Shown here piece after piece: positions 34,416-43,866 of a stretch of DNA of 64,000 nt. The stretch comes from Massilia varians. GTDB taxonomy: Bacteria > Pseudomonadota > Gammaproteobacteria > Burkholderiales > Burkholderiaceae_D. Position 1 is the first letter of the stretch. Each line of letters starts with the position of its first letter. The stretch spans positions 3,473,001 through 3,537,000 of the forward strand of contig NZ_AP026966.1 of NCBI RefSeq assembly GCF_027923905.1. The letters run 5' to 3'. A program made the position numbers and the translations under genes. The notes below the pieces were generated by a model that had not been told where the DNA came from, made no database searches, and worked only from the letters and a program-made list of their open reading frames with translations.

Positions 34416-35303
34416 ATGTGTGCCATGGACCCATTCTGGAATGGCACCTTGACGCTACCTAGCCCGAGAAAACAAGTACGCTGGATAATCGTATGCGCTA
34501 CTTTGGGCGCGGCGCTGGTATGGCCGGTCGTGGCAGCGGCGGGTCAGCTGGACAGTGTCCATGTCGAAGAGCTTACCTGGACCGAGGTGGCGGCGCGCAT
34601 TGCCGGCGGCGCCACCACGATTCTCGTGCCGGTTGGCGGTACCGAACAAAGCGGCCCGCACATGGTGCTCGGCAAACACAACGTGCGTGCACGGGCGCTC
34701 GCGACAGGGATCGCCCGGCGTCTTGGCAATACGCTGGTAGCGCCTGTCGTTGCCTATGTGCCCGAGGGATCGATTACGCCGCCTGGCGGCCACATGCGCT
34801 TCGCAGGTACGATCTCGATCCCGGAAGCGGCCTTCGAATCGATGTTGGTGGCAACGGCGCGCAGTTTTTGCCAGCACGGAGCGCGCGACATATTCTTCCT
34901 TGGCGACCATGGCGGCTACCAGGACAATCTGGCAAATGCAGCGGCACATGCACGGAGCGGATCCGCGTGCCGCGTGCATAGCTTGCCCGACTATTACGCG
35001 GCGACGCAGACGCAGTATGTGGCCGCACTCAAGCGGCGCGGGTATGGCGAACGCGAAATCGGCACCCACGCCGGCCTCGCCGACACCGCCCTGTCGATGG
35101 CGATCGACCCTTCCCTCGTGCGTCCCGGCTTGCTCGGCGTCGCCGCCAGAAATGGCAGCGCGGCCGGCGTACGGGGCGATCCATCCCGCGCGACAGCCGC
35201 GCTGGGCCAGCTCGGCGTCGACACCATCGTCGCAACGTCGGTGGCGGCCATTCGCACCCGGCTACGGACGCAAGCCAACCAGAACCCATCCACACAACCC
35301 TGA
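34416..35303 (+). CDS. Secreted creatininase-family amidohydrolase-like protein
   Basis: About 295 residues with an N-terminal hydrophobic export segment (WIIVCATLGAALVWPVVAAAG). The rest is a creatininase/MftE-like domain: ILVPVGGTEQSGPHMVLGKHN supplies the usual Glu and His metal ligands, PPGGHMRF the next, and FFLGDHGGYQDNL the later Asp/His. Relatives hydrolyse creatinine or small cyclic amides or trim modified peptides, generally in the cytoplasm; export is unusual. Earlier in-frame TTG (34410) and a later ATG (34425) are alternative starts, and no strong ribosome site is visible. It ends 12 bases before the beta-propeller gene and is probably co-transcribed with it. Confidence 0.75.
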   Translation: MCAMDPFWNGTLTLPSPRKQVRWIIVCATLGAALVWPVVAAAGQLDSVHVEELTWTEVAARIAGGATTILVPVGGTEQSGPHMVLGKHNVRARALATGIARRLGNTLVAPVVAYVPEGSITPPGGHMRFAGTISIPEAAFESMLVATARSFCQHGARDIFFLGDHGGYQDNLANAAAHARSGSACRVHSLPDYYAATQTQYVAALKRRGYGEREIGTHAGLADTALSMAIDPSLVRPGLLGVAARNGSAAGVRGDPSRATAALGQLGVDTIVATSVAAIRTRLRTQANQNPSTQP

Positions 35304-35315
35304 ACGAAGCAGATC

Positions 35316-36569
35316 GTGCGATTCAAAAAGAACGTCGGCATCCTCGTGGTGGCCTCCGCGGCTGCGGCAAGCATCCTCATCATGCGCCCTGGAGATGCGC
35401 CCCTCGCGGCGACCGCAGCTGCCAGCATTGTCACCGTCGCGGGTATGCCGCCGGTGGTCGACCCGCGCAACGTCTACAGCGAAATCGGGCCGACCCATCT
35501 GAGCGCTGCCGTGCGCAAGGACCTCGAACGGGTCTACGTCCCGAACCTGCGTTCGAACGACGTCAGCGTCATCGATCCAGCCACGATGAAGGTCGTGGAC
35601 CGCTTCAAAGTAGGGCTGAGTCCGCAGCACGTCATTCCGAGCTGGGACCTGCGTACGCTGTGGGTCGCCAACAATGCGGAGCGCAAGAAAACCGGCAGCC
35701 TCACCCCGATCGATCCGGCGACCGGCAAGCCGGGAGCGAGCGTGGTGGTCGACGCCCCCTACAACATGTATTTCACGCCGGACGGCAGATCGGCGATCGT
35801 GGTGGCCGAAGCGCGCCGCCGGCTCGATTTCCGCCATCCGCACACGATGGCAATGCAATATGCGATCGACGTGCCCCAGTGCGGCGGCATCAACCACGCG
35901 GAGTTCTCGATCGACGGGCGCTTCGCCCTGTTCACCTGCGAGTTCGACGGCGCCATCGCCAAGATCGACCTGGTACAACGCAAGGTGCTCGGCTACCTCA
36001 AGCTGAGCATGCCATCGACGCGGGTGCGCGAAGGTGCCGATCCGCGCGACCCCGGAGCCTCGGAAATCTGCACGGCCAAGAAAGGCATGCCCCAGGACGT
36101 ACGCATCTCACCCGACGGAAAACGCTTCTACGTGGCCGACATGAAAGCCGACGGCGTGCACATTGTCGATGGCGCGAGCTTCCGGAAAATCGGCTTTGTC
36201 GCGTCCGGCCCGGGGACCCACGGGCTCTATCCTAGCCGCGATGGCAAATTCCTGTACATCACGAACCGCGGGACCCATCGCGTCCATGGCAAGCGCAATG
36301 GACCGGGCAGCGTCGACGTGATGGAATTTGCCAGCGAAAGAGTCGTGGCGCATTGGCCCATCCCGAACGGCGGCAGTCCCGACATGGGCAATGTCAGCGC
36401 CGACGGCAAGTCCCTATGGCTGGCCGGCCGCTACGACGACGTGGTTTACCGGATCGATACGCGAAACGGCGCCGTACGGCAGGTGAAGGTTGGCGGCGAA
36501 CCACACGGGCTGACGGTCTGGCCCCAGCCTGGCCGCTACTCACTGGGGCACACGGGCAATTTGCGTTAG
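35316..36569 (+). CDS. YncE/YVTN-type beta-propeller protein, exported
   Basis: This 417-residue protein starts at a GTG (35316), has a hydrophobic signal segment (about 6-30) and then repeating propeller blades such as DVSVIDPATMKVVDRFKVG, GMPQDVRISPDGKRFYVADM and HGLYPSRDGKFLYITNRG. Such YVTN repeats form seven-bladed propellers in the periplasm or on the surface and often act as binding modules or accompany redox enzymes; some fold like cytochrome d1 without haem. No CxxCH motif is present. It lies directly after the creatininase-like gene. The partner and ligand are unknown. Confidence 0.8.
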   Translation: MRFKKNVGILVVASAAAASILIMRPGDAPLAATAAASIVTVAGMPPVVDPRNVYSEIGPTHLSAAVRKDLERVYVPNLRSNDVSVIDPATMKVVDRFKVGLSPQHVIPSWDLRTLWVANNAERKKTGSLTPIDPATGKPGASVVVDAPYNMYFTPDGRSAIVVAEARRRLDFRHPHTMAMQYAIDVPQCGGINHAEFSIDGRFALFTCEFDGAIAKIDLVQRKVLGYLKLSMPSTRVREGADPRDPGASEICTAKKGMPQDVRISPDGKRFYVADMKADGVHIVDGASFRKIGFVASGPGTHGLYPSRDGKFLYITNRGTHRVHGKRNGPGSVDVMEFASERVVAHWPIPNGGSPDMGNVSADGKSLWLAGRYDDVVYRIDTRNGAVRQVKVGGEPHGLTVWPQPGRYSLGHTGNLR

Positions 36570-37074
36570 CAACTGGGCGCCGCCATGGCAGCACAAGCCT
36601 ATCAGTGAGGTCCGGACCTGGCCGAGACCGGCGCTTCGGTTGAGCATGGCAGCTCACCAGGTGTGACAAATCGCACACGCTCACGAAGGTTTGGATCGGC
36701 CCATTGCGGACCTATATGGGCCGGAAAATCTTATGTTCACCAACTCCAACACCGATTGGACGGATGGCCACAGGCGAGGAGAAGTCTGACGCGACAATCT
36801 GTCTCGAACGCCGGGATAAGGATCATAACAGCGCGCGATATCTGGAAGCCGGAAGCGCCGGTGACGTACCAAAATCCCTCGCAGTCGTCGCCGCAGCAAG
36901 CCCTGTCGGTAGCAGTGCAGTCCTGTCGGCGAGCTTGTTCATAGGGATGCTCGATCTGTGCGGTGGCATGTCAACAGAAGCGTTCACGCCATGCTGCCTT
37001 CGCGTGAAATTCGCCCTTTCTCACAAGGCTAAGGACCGCTTCTGGCCGATTGTGGACCTGGAACAGCTACGCTG
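36570..37074. other. 505-bp gap, lower GC, no confident gene
   Basis: Open frames occur on both strands (the longest plus-strand frame is 36704-37162) but none has a ribosome site, a recognisable family or normal composition. The stretch is visibly less GC-rich than its surroundings. I see no inverted repeats typical of an IS end. It is best read as gene debris or imported sequence next to the creatininase/propeller pair. Confidence 0.4.
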
Positions 37075-37362
37075 TCAGCGGGCGGTCTCACCGAACACGC
37101 GACTGTGCCAATACATCTGTGGTGCGGCAAACCAGCTTTCGTTCCTCGTCGTTCGAAATTGAGCAAGTTGGGCCATCGGTATCTGATAGCGACTGAACAA
37201 AGCTAACAGGTCTCTAAGGGACGCCTGGGACAGGTTCGTTCTGACCACCAAGGTATCCTGTTCCCACCTGAGGACACCGGGGATCTCCATCGCCCACTCA
37301 AACAGATGCTTCTCGTCGAGCTGCGAACCGAATCGCACGCCCGAACAGTCGAGATAGACCAT
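37075..37362 (-). CDS. Small conserved hypothetical protein, 95 residues
   Basis: The frame begins MVYLDCSGVRFGSQLDEKHLF at 37362 with AAGGA six bases upstream. Its regular mix of charged and hydrophobic residues and two predicted strand/helix units (GVLRWEQDTLVVRT, SLRDLLALFSRYQIPMAQLAQF) look like a real soluble protein. I do not recognise a named family. It lies alone between the low-GC gap and the receiver-EAL gene, both at some distance, so context gives no function. Confidence 0.65.
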   Translation of the reverse strand: MVYLDCSGVRFGSQLDEKHLFEWAMEIPGVLRWEQDTLVVRTNLSQASLRDLLALFSRYQIPMAQLAQFRTTRNESWFAAPQMYWHSRVFGETAR

Positions 37363-37482
37363 TCATTTCCTTGTTCTTCTGCGCCCGCTCCTGGCCGGTA
37401 GTGGACGATCGTATGGCTCAGTGCACGAGCATGTCGCCGCTAGAGCAAGTAGCCGGGCTTGCCGGGCGTTCCAAAAGTCAAA

Positions 37483-38688
37483 TCAGAAGAAATGCCGCCA
37501 GTCTTCCAGCCAGCCAGGGAAGGCCCCGGCTTCCATCGGATTGGCAATGTGATAGCCCTGCGCGTACGTGCAGCCGAGGTTCTGCAGGAAATCCCAGTCC
37601 TGGCGCGTCTCCACGCCGACCGCGACCGACATGCGGTCCAGGCTGTGCGCCAGGCCCAGGCAGGAGCGCAGCACCGTGCCCAGCGGGCGCCGCTTGGAGG
37701 CGCCGTCAACAAAACTGCGGTCGATCTTCAGTTCCGTGAACGGGATGCGCGCCAGCAGCTGCAGGTTGGAGCGACCGGTGCCGTAGTCGTCGATCGCCAG
37801 GCCGAAGCCCATCATGCGCAGGCGCACCAGGCGTTCGATGAATTCCGGGTCGGTGTTCAGGACCGAGGATTCGGGCATCTCGAAGGTCAGGTATTCCGGC
37901 AGGATGCGGTGCCGCTGCACACAGGCGGTGATCTGGCGCACGAAGGCCGGGTGCGCCAGGGTCTCGGGCGCGAGGTTCAGGCTGATCGGGACGGGAATGC
38001 CCTGGTCCTGGAACCAGCGGCAGCGCTCGCTGGAGAGCTCGATCATGCTCCAGTCGAGGAAATCGACCCGGTTGTTCTGCTCGAGCGCATCGATGAAGGA
38101 GCCCGGGCCCAGCACGCCGTGCTCGGGATGGCGCCAGCGGGCAAAGGCTTCCAGGCCCTTCACCTGCCCGGTGGCGAGCTCGATCTTGGGCTGGAAGAAG
38201 GGTTCGAACTGGCGCTTCTGCAGGCCGATGCCGATCTCCTGGAAGGAAAAGCTCGCCCCCCTAGAGGCGTCCTTGCCGTGCGTCAGCGGCGTGTAGTTGT
38301 CGAGCAGGGGCTTGAGTTTGGCGGCCGTGACCGGCTTGGGCGTCGTGCCCAGCAGGTCGACCCCATAGGCCTGGGCCAGGGTCTCGACCGAGAACAGCAG
38401 TCCGGCCGGCTGGGCGCCGGTGACGATCAGGCGCAGGCCGTCGGCCGCGGCGCCCAGCGCACCGAGATTGCGGATCAGTTCCAGGCCATCCATGCCGGGC
38501 AGGGCCAGGTCGACGATCGCGACATCCACCTTCGGTGCGAAGCCCGCTTCGAGCCGCTGCAGCGCCAGGTGCCCGTCCGGCACGTCGGTGACGCGGCGCG
38601 CGCCCAGTTGGCCGAGCAGCTCCACCAGCGTCCTGAGCTGGGCGGCGTCGGCTTCCGCCACCAGGAAGTGCAAATGCGCGATGTCCAT
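37483..38688 (-). CDS. Response regulator with EAL phosphodiesterase domain
   Basis: This 401-residue protein has an N-terminal receiver domain (about 1-130; phospho-acceptor Asp in AIVDLALPGMDG, conserved Lys in TTPKPV) and a C-terminal EAL domain (about 150-400). The catalytic signature reads EAFARW in place of EALLRW, while the downstream metal residues are kept: Glu in FEMPES, IDDYGTGRSNL, LKIDRSFV and VGVETRQDWDFL with QGYHI. It therefore probably degrades cyclic di-GMP under control of a histidine kinase not encoded here. GGAG before the ATG at 38688 fixes the start; a MITE-like repeat lies just upstream. Confidence 0.88.
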   Translation of the reverse strand: MDIAHLHFLVAEADAAQLRTLVELLGQLGARRVTDVPDGHLALQRLEAGFAPKVDVAIVDLALPGMDGLELIRNLGALGAAADGLRLIVTGAQPAGLLFSVETLAQAYGVDLLGTTPKPVTAAKLKPLLDNYTPLTHGKDASRGASFSFQEIGIGLQKRQFEPFFQPKIELATGQVKGLEAFARWRHPEHGVLGPGSFIDALEQNNRVDFLDWSMIELSSERCRWFQDQGIPVPISLNLAPETLAHPAFVRQITACVQRHRILPEYLTFEMPESSVLNTDPEFIERLVRLRMMGFGLAIDDYGTGRSNLQLLARIPFTELKIDRSFVDGASKRRPLGTVLRSCLGLAHSLDRMSVAVGVETRQDWDFLQNLGCTYAQGYHIANPMEAGAFPGWLEDWRHFF

Positions 38689-38703
38689 CTTTACTCCATT
38701 TAT

Positions 38704-38860
38704 GAACCTATCCCAGTAGGGAATGAGTCGTTGCTGGCGCGCCTGACAAGCGGGTGCTGCGTTGCTCGTCCTTGCATGGCTCGCCATGCGGCGTCCTCGC
38801 GCCTTGCCCTCGCTTGCCATGCATCGCCATCAACTTCCTCCTCCCTACCGGGATAGGTTC
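38704..38860. repeat. MITE-like element, 157 bp, with 18-bp terminal inverted repeats
   Basis: GAACCTATCCCAGTAGGG (38704-38721) is matched in inverse by CCCTACCGGGATAGGTTC (38843-38860) with one mismatch. A perfect central hairpin GCATGGC-TC-GCCATGC lies at 38774-38789. There is no coding capacity. It sits in the leader of the EAL gene, seven bases before its ribosome site, and after the end of the rRNA methyltransferase gene. Confidence 0.75.
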
Positions 38861-38899
38861 CAATCAACCGCCAGATTACCCTGAAGGCCGAGCCGCCGT

Positions 38900-39685
38900 C
38901 TACGCCTGCGTTTGCCGCAGCTGTTCGAAAAAGCACACCGCGGCGCAGGCGGCCACGTTCAGCGACTCCACCTTGCCGGCGTGGGGAACGGCGACGCGGT
39001 GGGTCGCCAGCTCGAGCAGCTCCTGCGAGACGCCCTGCCCTTCGTGGCCCAGCACCCAGGCCACCGGGCGGCGCAGGTCGAGCGCATACAGCCGCTCGCT
39101 GGCGTAGCCGCTGGTGGCCAGCACCGGAATGCTGGCTGCGCGCACCAGCGGCGCAAGCTCGATGTTCTCGAAGATGTCGAGCACGAAGTGGGCGCCCATC
39201 GCGGCGCGCAGCACCTTGGGCGACCAGCAGAAGGCGGTGCCCGGGCTGCAGTAGACCTGCCTGATGCCGCTTGCCGCGGCGCTGCGCAGGATCGAGCCGA
39301 CGTTGCCCGGGTCCTGCACGCCGTCGAGCAGCACGCTCGATTCAACCAGGCCGGGCGCCTTCGAGGGAACGGGCGAGGCGACCACGAACACGATGTGCAC
39401 GCCGTGCTCGACCTGGCTGATGGCGCCGAACAGCGCGTCCGGCAACGCCGTCACGTGGGCGTGCAGGGCTTCCACGCGATCGACGATGGCGGCGACCTCG
39501 GGATTGCCGAGCGCGCCCTCGGAGACCACGCAATGTTCGGGCGCGCCGCGCAGCTCGAGCCAGCTCTGGCACAGGTGGACGCCGTCGAGCAGGCTGGCGC
39601 CAAGCTTGCGGCGCGCCTGCGAACTGGTGGCCAGGCCCTTGAGTTCCTTGTAAAACGCGTTGTCGCGCGAGCTGACGTGCTTCAT
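38900..39685 (-). CDS. TrmH/SpoU-family RNA 2'-O-methyltransferase
   Basis: This 261-residue protein has an N-terminal substrate-binding domain (about 1-100) and a C-terminal SPOUT knot with VLLDGVQDPGNVGSILRSA, VLGHEGQGVSQELL and VPHAGKVESLNVAAC, the three SpoU motifs. It should methylate a ribose in rRNA or tRNA using S-adenosylmethionine; the site is not determined. The start at 39685 lies just after the rnhB stop, inside the second copy of a 12-bp repeat TTCGCCGCATGA whose first copy contains the rnhB stop codon. It is the last gene of the long envelope/translation cluster. Confidence 0.9.
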   Translation of the reverse strand: MKHVSSRDNAFYKELKGLATSSQARRKLGASLLDGVHLCQSWLELRGAPEHCVVSEGALGNPEVAAIVDRVEALHAHVTALPDALFGAISQVEHGVHIVFVVASPVPSKAPGLVESSVLLDGVQDPGNVGSILRSAAASGIRQVYCSPGTAFCWSPKVLRAAMGAHFVLDIFENIELAPLVRAASIPVLATSGYASERLYALDLRRPVAWVLGHEGQGVSQELLELATHRVAVPHAGKVESLNVAACAAVCFFEQLRQTQA

Positions 39686-39695
39686 GCGGCGAACC

Positions 39696-40340
39696 TCATG
39701 CGGCGAACAGGTCGGACTGCAGCAGGCCGCGCACCGGCGCGAACGAGCGGCGATGCACCGGCGACGGGCCGTGCAGGCGCAGGCGCTCCAGGTGCAGCGG
39801 CGTCGAATAGCCCTTGTGCTGGTCGAAGCAGTATTGCGGATACTGGGCATGCAGTTGCACCAGCGCGGCGTCGCGCGCGGTCTTGGCCAGGATCGAGGCG
39901 GCCGAGATCGCGTTGACCTTGTCGTCGCCTTCCACCACCGCATGGGCGCGGATCTCCATCGGCGGGCAGCGGTTGCCGTCGATCAGGGCGATGGTCGGGA
40001 TGGTTTGCAGCGCTTCCACCGCGCGGCGCATCGCCAGCATGGTCGCATGCAGGATGTTCAGGGTGTCGATCTCTTCGCAGGAACACTCGGCGATGGCCCA
40101 GGCCAGGGCATGCTCCTTGATCAGGGGCGCCAGCTCGTCGCGGCGCGCTTCCGTCAGCTTCTTGGAGTCGCGCAGGCCCTCGATCGGGCGCTTCGGGTCG
40201 AGGATGACGGCGGCGGCGAACACCGGCCCGGCCAGCGGACCGCGGCCGGCTTCGTCCACGCCACACACGATGTCGGCGTCCGTGAACGGCCGCAGCCGGG
40301 GCGGCAGGCCGGGGTAAAGATTGACCTTCTTCTTGCTCAT
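39696..40340 (-). CDS. rnhB: Ribonuclease HII
   Basis: This 214-residue protein has [15 protein letters not shown] (catalytic Asp-Glu), [17 protein letters not shown] and [13 protein letters not shown], all diagnostic of RNase HII, which cuts the RNA strand of RNA-DNA hybrids including single ribonucleotides in DNA. Length matches the family. Its ATG overlaps the lpxB stop by 4 bases. The fabZ-lpxA-lpxB-rnhB order is conserved in proteobacteria. Confidence 0.96.
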   Translation of the reverse strand: MSKKKVNLYPGLPPRLRPFTDADIVCGVDEAGRGPLAGPVFAAAVILDPKRPIEGLRDSKKLTEARRDELAPLIKEHALAWAIAECSCEEIDTLNILHATMLAMRRAVEALQTIPTIALIDGNRCPPMEIRAHAVVEGDDKVNAISAASILAKTARDAALVQLHAQYPQYCFDQHKGYSTPLHLERLRLHGPSPVHRRSFAPVRGLLQSDLFAA

Positions 40341-41497
40341 TTTCTACGTCCAATCACGCGGAGCACTGCGTCCGCGCTCGCCTCGGCACTATTGCGCAGC
40401 AGGCTGTGATGCATGTCGGTAAAGCGGCGCGCCAGCGCCTCGCTGCCGGCCGGGTCGTCCAGCTGGCGCTGCACCGCATCGGCCAGCGCCTGCGGCGTGG
40501 CCGCATGCTGAAGATACTCCGGAACGACGAATTCGCGCGCCAGGATGTTCGGCAGTCCGATCCAGGGCTGGTAGCCCATGTGGCGCATGATCTGCCACGA
40601 GGCGCCCATCACCTTGTAGGCGATCACCATCGGCTTCTTGAACAGCGCCACTTCCAGCGTCGCAGTGCCCGAGGCCACCAGCACCACGTCGGCGGCGGCA
40701 ATGGCGGCATGCGACTGGCCGTCGACCAGGCGTACCGGCACGTCCGCCAGCCCGGCCTTGTTCACGATCTCGGTGTAGTAGGCGCGCTGGCGCTCGCCCG
40801 CCATCGGCGCGATGAACACCAGCTTCGGGTCGCGCCGCGCCAGCAACCCGGCGGCGGCCACGAAGGGCTCGGCCAGGTACTTCAGCTCGCCCATGCGGCT
40901 GCCCGGCATGATCGTCACCACCCGCGCATCGTGGGCGATGCCCAGCTCCGCGCGCGCGGCCGCCACGTCGGGCTGGAGCGGAATCATCTCGGCCAGCGGA
41001 TGGCCGATGTAGGTCACCGGCACGCCGGCGGCGCGGTAGATCGCTTCCTCGAAGGGAAAGATCACCAGCATGTGCGAGACGGCGCGCTTGATCTTCTTGA
41101 TGCGCCCGCCGCGCCAGGCCCAGATCTGAGGGCTGACGAAGTGGACGGTCGGAATCCCTTCCGCGCGCAGCTGCTCTTCCAGGCCCAGGTTAAAGCCCGG
41201 ATAGTCGGCGCCGATGAAGGCGGCCGGACGCTCGCGCAGCAGGCGGTCGCGCAGCGTGTTCTGGATGCCCTTGATCTCGCGGTAGCGCGGGATGATCTCG
41301 AACAGGCCGCGCACGGTGAGGGTCTCGATCGGCACGTCGCTGTGCATGCCCTGCTCGATCATGCGCGGGCCGCCGATGCCGTGGAAGCGCACGTTCGGCA
41401 GCTGCGGGCGCAGGCCGGCCATGAGGCGCGCGGCGAGCATGTCGCCGGACACCTCGCCGGCGACCATCGCTAGCGAGACCTCAGCGGACGATGCCAC
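40337..41497 (-). CDS. lpxB: Lipid-A-disaccharide synthase
   Basis: This 386-residue GT19 enzyme has [19 protein letters not shown] at the N-terminus, the conserved [24 protein letters not shown] and [12 protein letters not shown]. It joins UDP-diacylglucosamine and lipid X to make the lipid A disaccharide at the inner membrane. A GTG at 41497 is taken as start because the ATG at 41467 would remove the first strand; this makes it overlap lpxA by 17 bases. It overlaps rnhB by 4 bases. Confidence 0.95.
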   Translation of the reverse strand: MASSAEVSLAMVAGEVSGDMLAARLMAGLRPQLPNVRFHGIGGPRMIEQGMHSDVPIETLTVRGLFEIIPRYREIKGIQNTLRDRLLRERPAAFIGADYPGFNLGLEEQLRAEGIPTVHFVSPQIWAWRGGRIKKIKRAVSHMLVIFPFEEAIYRAAGVPVTYIGHPLAEMIPLQPDVAAARAELGIAHDARVVTIMPGSRMGELKYLAEPFVAAAGLLARRDPKLVFIAPMAGERQRAYYTEIVNKAGLADVPVRLVDGQSHAAIAAADVVLVASGTATLEVALFKKPMVIAYKVMGASWQIMRHMGYQPWIGLPNILAREFVVPEYLQHAATPQALADAVQRQLDDPAGSEALARRFTDMHHSLLRNSAEASADAVLRVIGRRK

Positions 41498-42269
41498 GGG
41501 TGGCGCTGTCGAGGAATTCGCGCATGGCGCGGATATCGGCCGCGGCGGCTGCCTGGCCGGATTCGAGCTCGAGCAGCGCGGCCTTGGCTTCTTCCAGCGT
41601 CAGGTTCGAGCGGTACACCAGCTTGTGGGCGCTGCGGATGCCGTCGATCTGCTCGCGGCTGAAACCGCGGCGCTTCAGGCCTTCGATGTTGACGCCGCGC
41701 TGGCCGGCCGGATTGCCCGACACCAGCACGAAGGGCGGCACGTCCTGGGTCAGGCTGGTGTACATGCCGACGAAAGCATGGGCGCCGATCTTGCAGAACT
41801 GGTGCACGCCGGCATAGCCGGACAGGATGGCATGGTCGCCCACGTGGACGTGGCCGGCCAGCTGCGCGTTGTTCGAGAAGATCGTGTGGCTGCCCACCTG
41901 GCAGTCGTGCGCCAGGTGCACGTAGGCCGAGATCCAGTTGTCGCTGCCCAGGCGGGTGATGCCGGCGTCCTGGGCGGTGCCCAGGTTCATGGTGACGAAT
42001 TCGCGGATGGTGTTGCCGTCGCCGATTTCCAGGCGGGTCGGCTCGCCCTTCCATTTCTTGTCCTGCGGCGCGGCGCCGATCGAGCAGAACTGGAAGAATT
42101 TATTATCCTTGCCGATCGTCGTGTGGCCTTCGATGACCACGTGCGGTCCCACCACGGTGCCCGCGCCGATGCGCACGTCAGGACCGATGATCGAATACGG
42201 GCCGACCTCGACCGAGCTGTCCAGCTCGGCCTTGGGGTCGACGATCGCGCTCGGATGGATCTTGCTCAT
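41481..42269 (-). CDS. lpxA: UDP-N-acetylglucosamine acyltransferase
   Basis: This 262-residue protein, the same length as the E. coli enzyme, is built of left-handed beta-helix hexapeptide repeats ([16 protein letters not shown] onward) and contains the catalytic-histidine region [22 protein letters not shown]. It performs the first step of lipid A synthesis, moving a 3-hydroxyacyl chain from ACP to UDP-GlcNAc. TAATG couples its start to the fabZ stop. Confidence 0.97.
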   Translation of the reverse strand: MSKIHPSAIVDPKAELDSSVEVGPYSIIGPDVRIGAGTVVGPHVVIEGHTTIGKDNKFFQFCSIGAAPQDKKWKGEPTRLEIGDGNTIREFVTMNLGTAQDAGITRLGSDNWISAYVHLAHDCQVGSHTIFSNNAQLAGHVHVGDHAILSGYAGVHQFCKIGAHAFVGMYTSLTQDVPPFVLVSGNPAGQRGVNIEGLKRRGFSREQIDGIRSAHKLVYRSNLTLEEAKAALLELESGQAAAAADIRAMREFLDSATRGIVR

Positions 42270-42757
42270 TACTGCCCCGCTGCTTCGTTGGCGCGGATGG
42301 TGCACATCAGTTCACCCTCGACCGCGACCTTGCCGTCGACGCTGGCGACGGCCTTGTACTTCCAGATGCCGCGCGACACGCGCAGGATTTCGACTTCCAT
42401 CTTGAGCTGGTCGCCCGGCTCGACCGGACGCTTGAAGCGCGCGTTGTCGATGCCGACGAAATACACCACCGAATTCTCGTCCGGCTTGACGTTCATGGTC
42501 ATGAAGGACAGGATCGCGGCGGTCTGCGCCATCGCTTCGATCATCAGGACGCCCGGCATCACCGGCTTGTGCGGGAAGTGGCCGTTGAAGAACTCTTCGT
42601 TGACGGTGACGTTCTTGATGGCGGTGATGCGCTTGCCCAGTTCGACGTCCAGCACGCGGTCGACCAGCAGCAGCGGATAGCGGTGCGGCAGGTATTCCTT
42701 GATCGCGTTGATGTCGAGGGTCTTGACTTCGTTCATGGTCTGGACTTCGGTGGTCAT
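42269..42757 (-). CDS. fabZ: 3-hydroxyacyl-ACP dehydratase
   Basis: This 162-residue hot-dog-fold protein has [17 protein letters not shown] with the catalytic His, [20 protein letters not shown] with the catalytic Glu helix, and the usual C-terminal strands. It dehydrates 3-hydroxyacyl-ACP in fatty acid elongation and competes with LpxA for substrate. It overlaps lpxD by 4 bases and lpxA by 1 base. A second in-frame Met lies at residue 8, but the ATGA overlap favours the start at 42757. Confidence 0.96.
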   Translation of the reverse strand: MTTEVQTMNEVKTLDINAIKEYLPHRYPLLLVDRVLDVELGKRITAIKNVTVNEEFFNGHFPHKPVMPGVLMIEAMAQTAAILSFMTMNVKPDENSVVYFVGIDNARFKRPVEPGDQLKMEVEILRVSRGIWKYKAVASVDGKVAVEGELMCTIRANEAAGQ

Positions 42758-43803
42758 TTTTGTTCTGTCAGTGTTTTAATGGTTTTTTCAAGCGTGCGGA
42801 TCTTCTCGCGCATCGAGGCCAGGTTGCGCACGATGGCGGCGCTGCGCTCCCACTCGGCGTTCTTGGCCAGCGGGTAGAAGCCGGTGTACTGGCCCGGTTC
42901 GAGCACCGAGCGCGAGACCATGCTGCCCGAGGAGATATGGACGTTGTCGGCGATTTCCAGGTGGCCCAGCACCATGGCGGCGCCGCCGAAGGTGCAGCCC
43001 TTGCCGATCCTGGCGCTGCCGGCCACGCCGACGCAGCCGGCCATGGCGGTATTGGCGCCGATGTGGCAGTTGTGGCCGATCTGGATCTGGTTGTCCAGCT
43101 TGACGCCGTCCTCGATGACGGTGTCGGCCAGCGCGCCGCGGTCGATGCAGGTGTTGGCGCCGATGTCGACGTCGTCGCCGATCACCACGCGCCCGGTCTG
43201 CGGGATCTTGATGTACTTGCCGCCTTCGACCGCGAAGCCGAAGCCGTCGCCGCCGATCACGGCGCCGGAATGGATCACGCCGCGCGCACCGATCACGCAG
43301 CGCGCGTGGAAGGTGGCGTTCGCGAACAGGTGGGTGCCCTCGCCGATCCGCGCCTCGGCGCCGATGAAGCAGCCGGCGTCGATGACCGCGTGGGCGCCGA
43401 TCACGGCGCCCGCCTCGATGGTCACGTGCGGACCGACGTGGGCGGTGGGGTCGACCGTGGCGTCCGGCGCGATCACGGCGCTGGCGTCGATGCCGGGCGC
43501 CTTCGGCGTCTCGGCGAGCGACACGAAGTATTGCGCGGCGCGGGCGAAGTAGGCGTAGGGATTGGTCGTAACGATGCGCGCGCCCTCGTAGGTCGCGGCA
43601 ACGCTCGGGTCGTCCAGCGGAGAGAGGATCAGTGCGGCGGCCTGGCTTTGCGCCGCCAGGGCGCGCAGCTTGCTGTTGCTGAGGAAGCTGATGTGCGAGG
43701 CGCCCGCGCTGTCGAGCGGCGCGATGGCCGAGACGACGAGGTCCGGGTCGCCGACGAGCTGTCCGCCGAAGCGCTCGACCAGGTCTTGGAGTCGAATGCC
43801 CAT
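42754..43803 (-). CDS. lpxD: UDP-3-O-acylglucosamine N-acyltransferase
   Basis: About 349 residues. It has the uridine-binding N-terminal domain ([18 protein letters not shown]), hexapeptide-repeat helix ([19 protein letters not shown]), the catalytic-region [19 protein letters not shown], and a C-terminal helix. It adds the N-linked acyl chain in lipid A synthesis. The start is set at MGIRLQDL (43803); a TTG eight codons upstream is possible, but the shorter form matches relatives. Confidence 0.94.
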   Translation of the reverse strand: MGIRLQDLVERFGGQLVGDPDLVVSAIAPLDSAGASHISFLSNSKLRALAAQSQAAALILSPLDDPSVAATYEGARIVTTNPYAYFARAAQYFVSLAETPKAPGIDASAVIAPDATVDPTAHVGPHVTIEAGAVIGAHAVIDAGCFIGAEARIGEGTHLFANATFHARCVIGARGVIHSGAVIGGDGFGFAVEGGKYIKIPQTGRVVIGDDVDIGANTCIDRGALADTVIEDGVKLDNQIQIGHNCHIGANTAMAGCVGVAGSARIGKGCTFGGAAMVLGHLEIADNVHISSGSMVSRSVLEPGQYTGFYPLAKNAEWERSAAIVRNLASMREKIRTLEKTIKTLTEQK

Positions 43804-43866
43804 GTTGGAATGTCGGGTGTCAGTCAAAATGTGCTGCGTCTTTACTTGTGCTGCCGCCGGAGCGGA

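Noticed and set aside
36704..37162. 152-codon plus-strand frame in the low-GC gap
   Set aside because: No ribosome site, no family, and it overlaps the better supported 95-residue gene on the minus strand.
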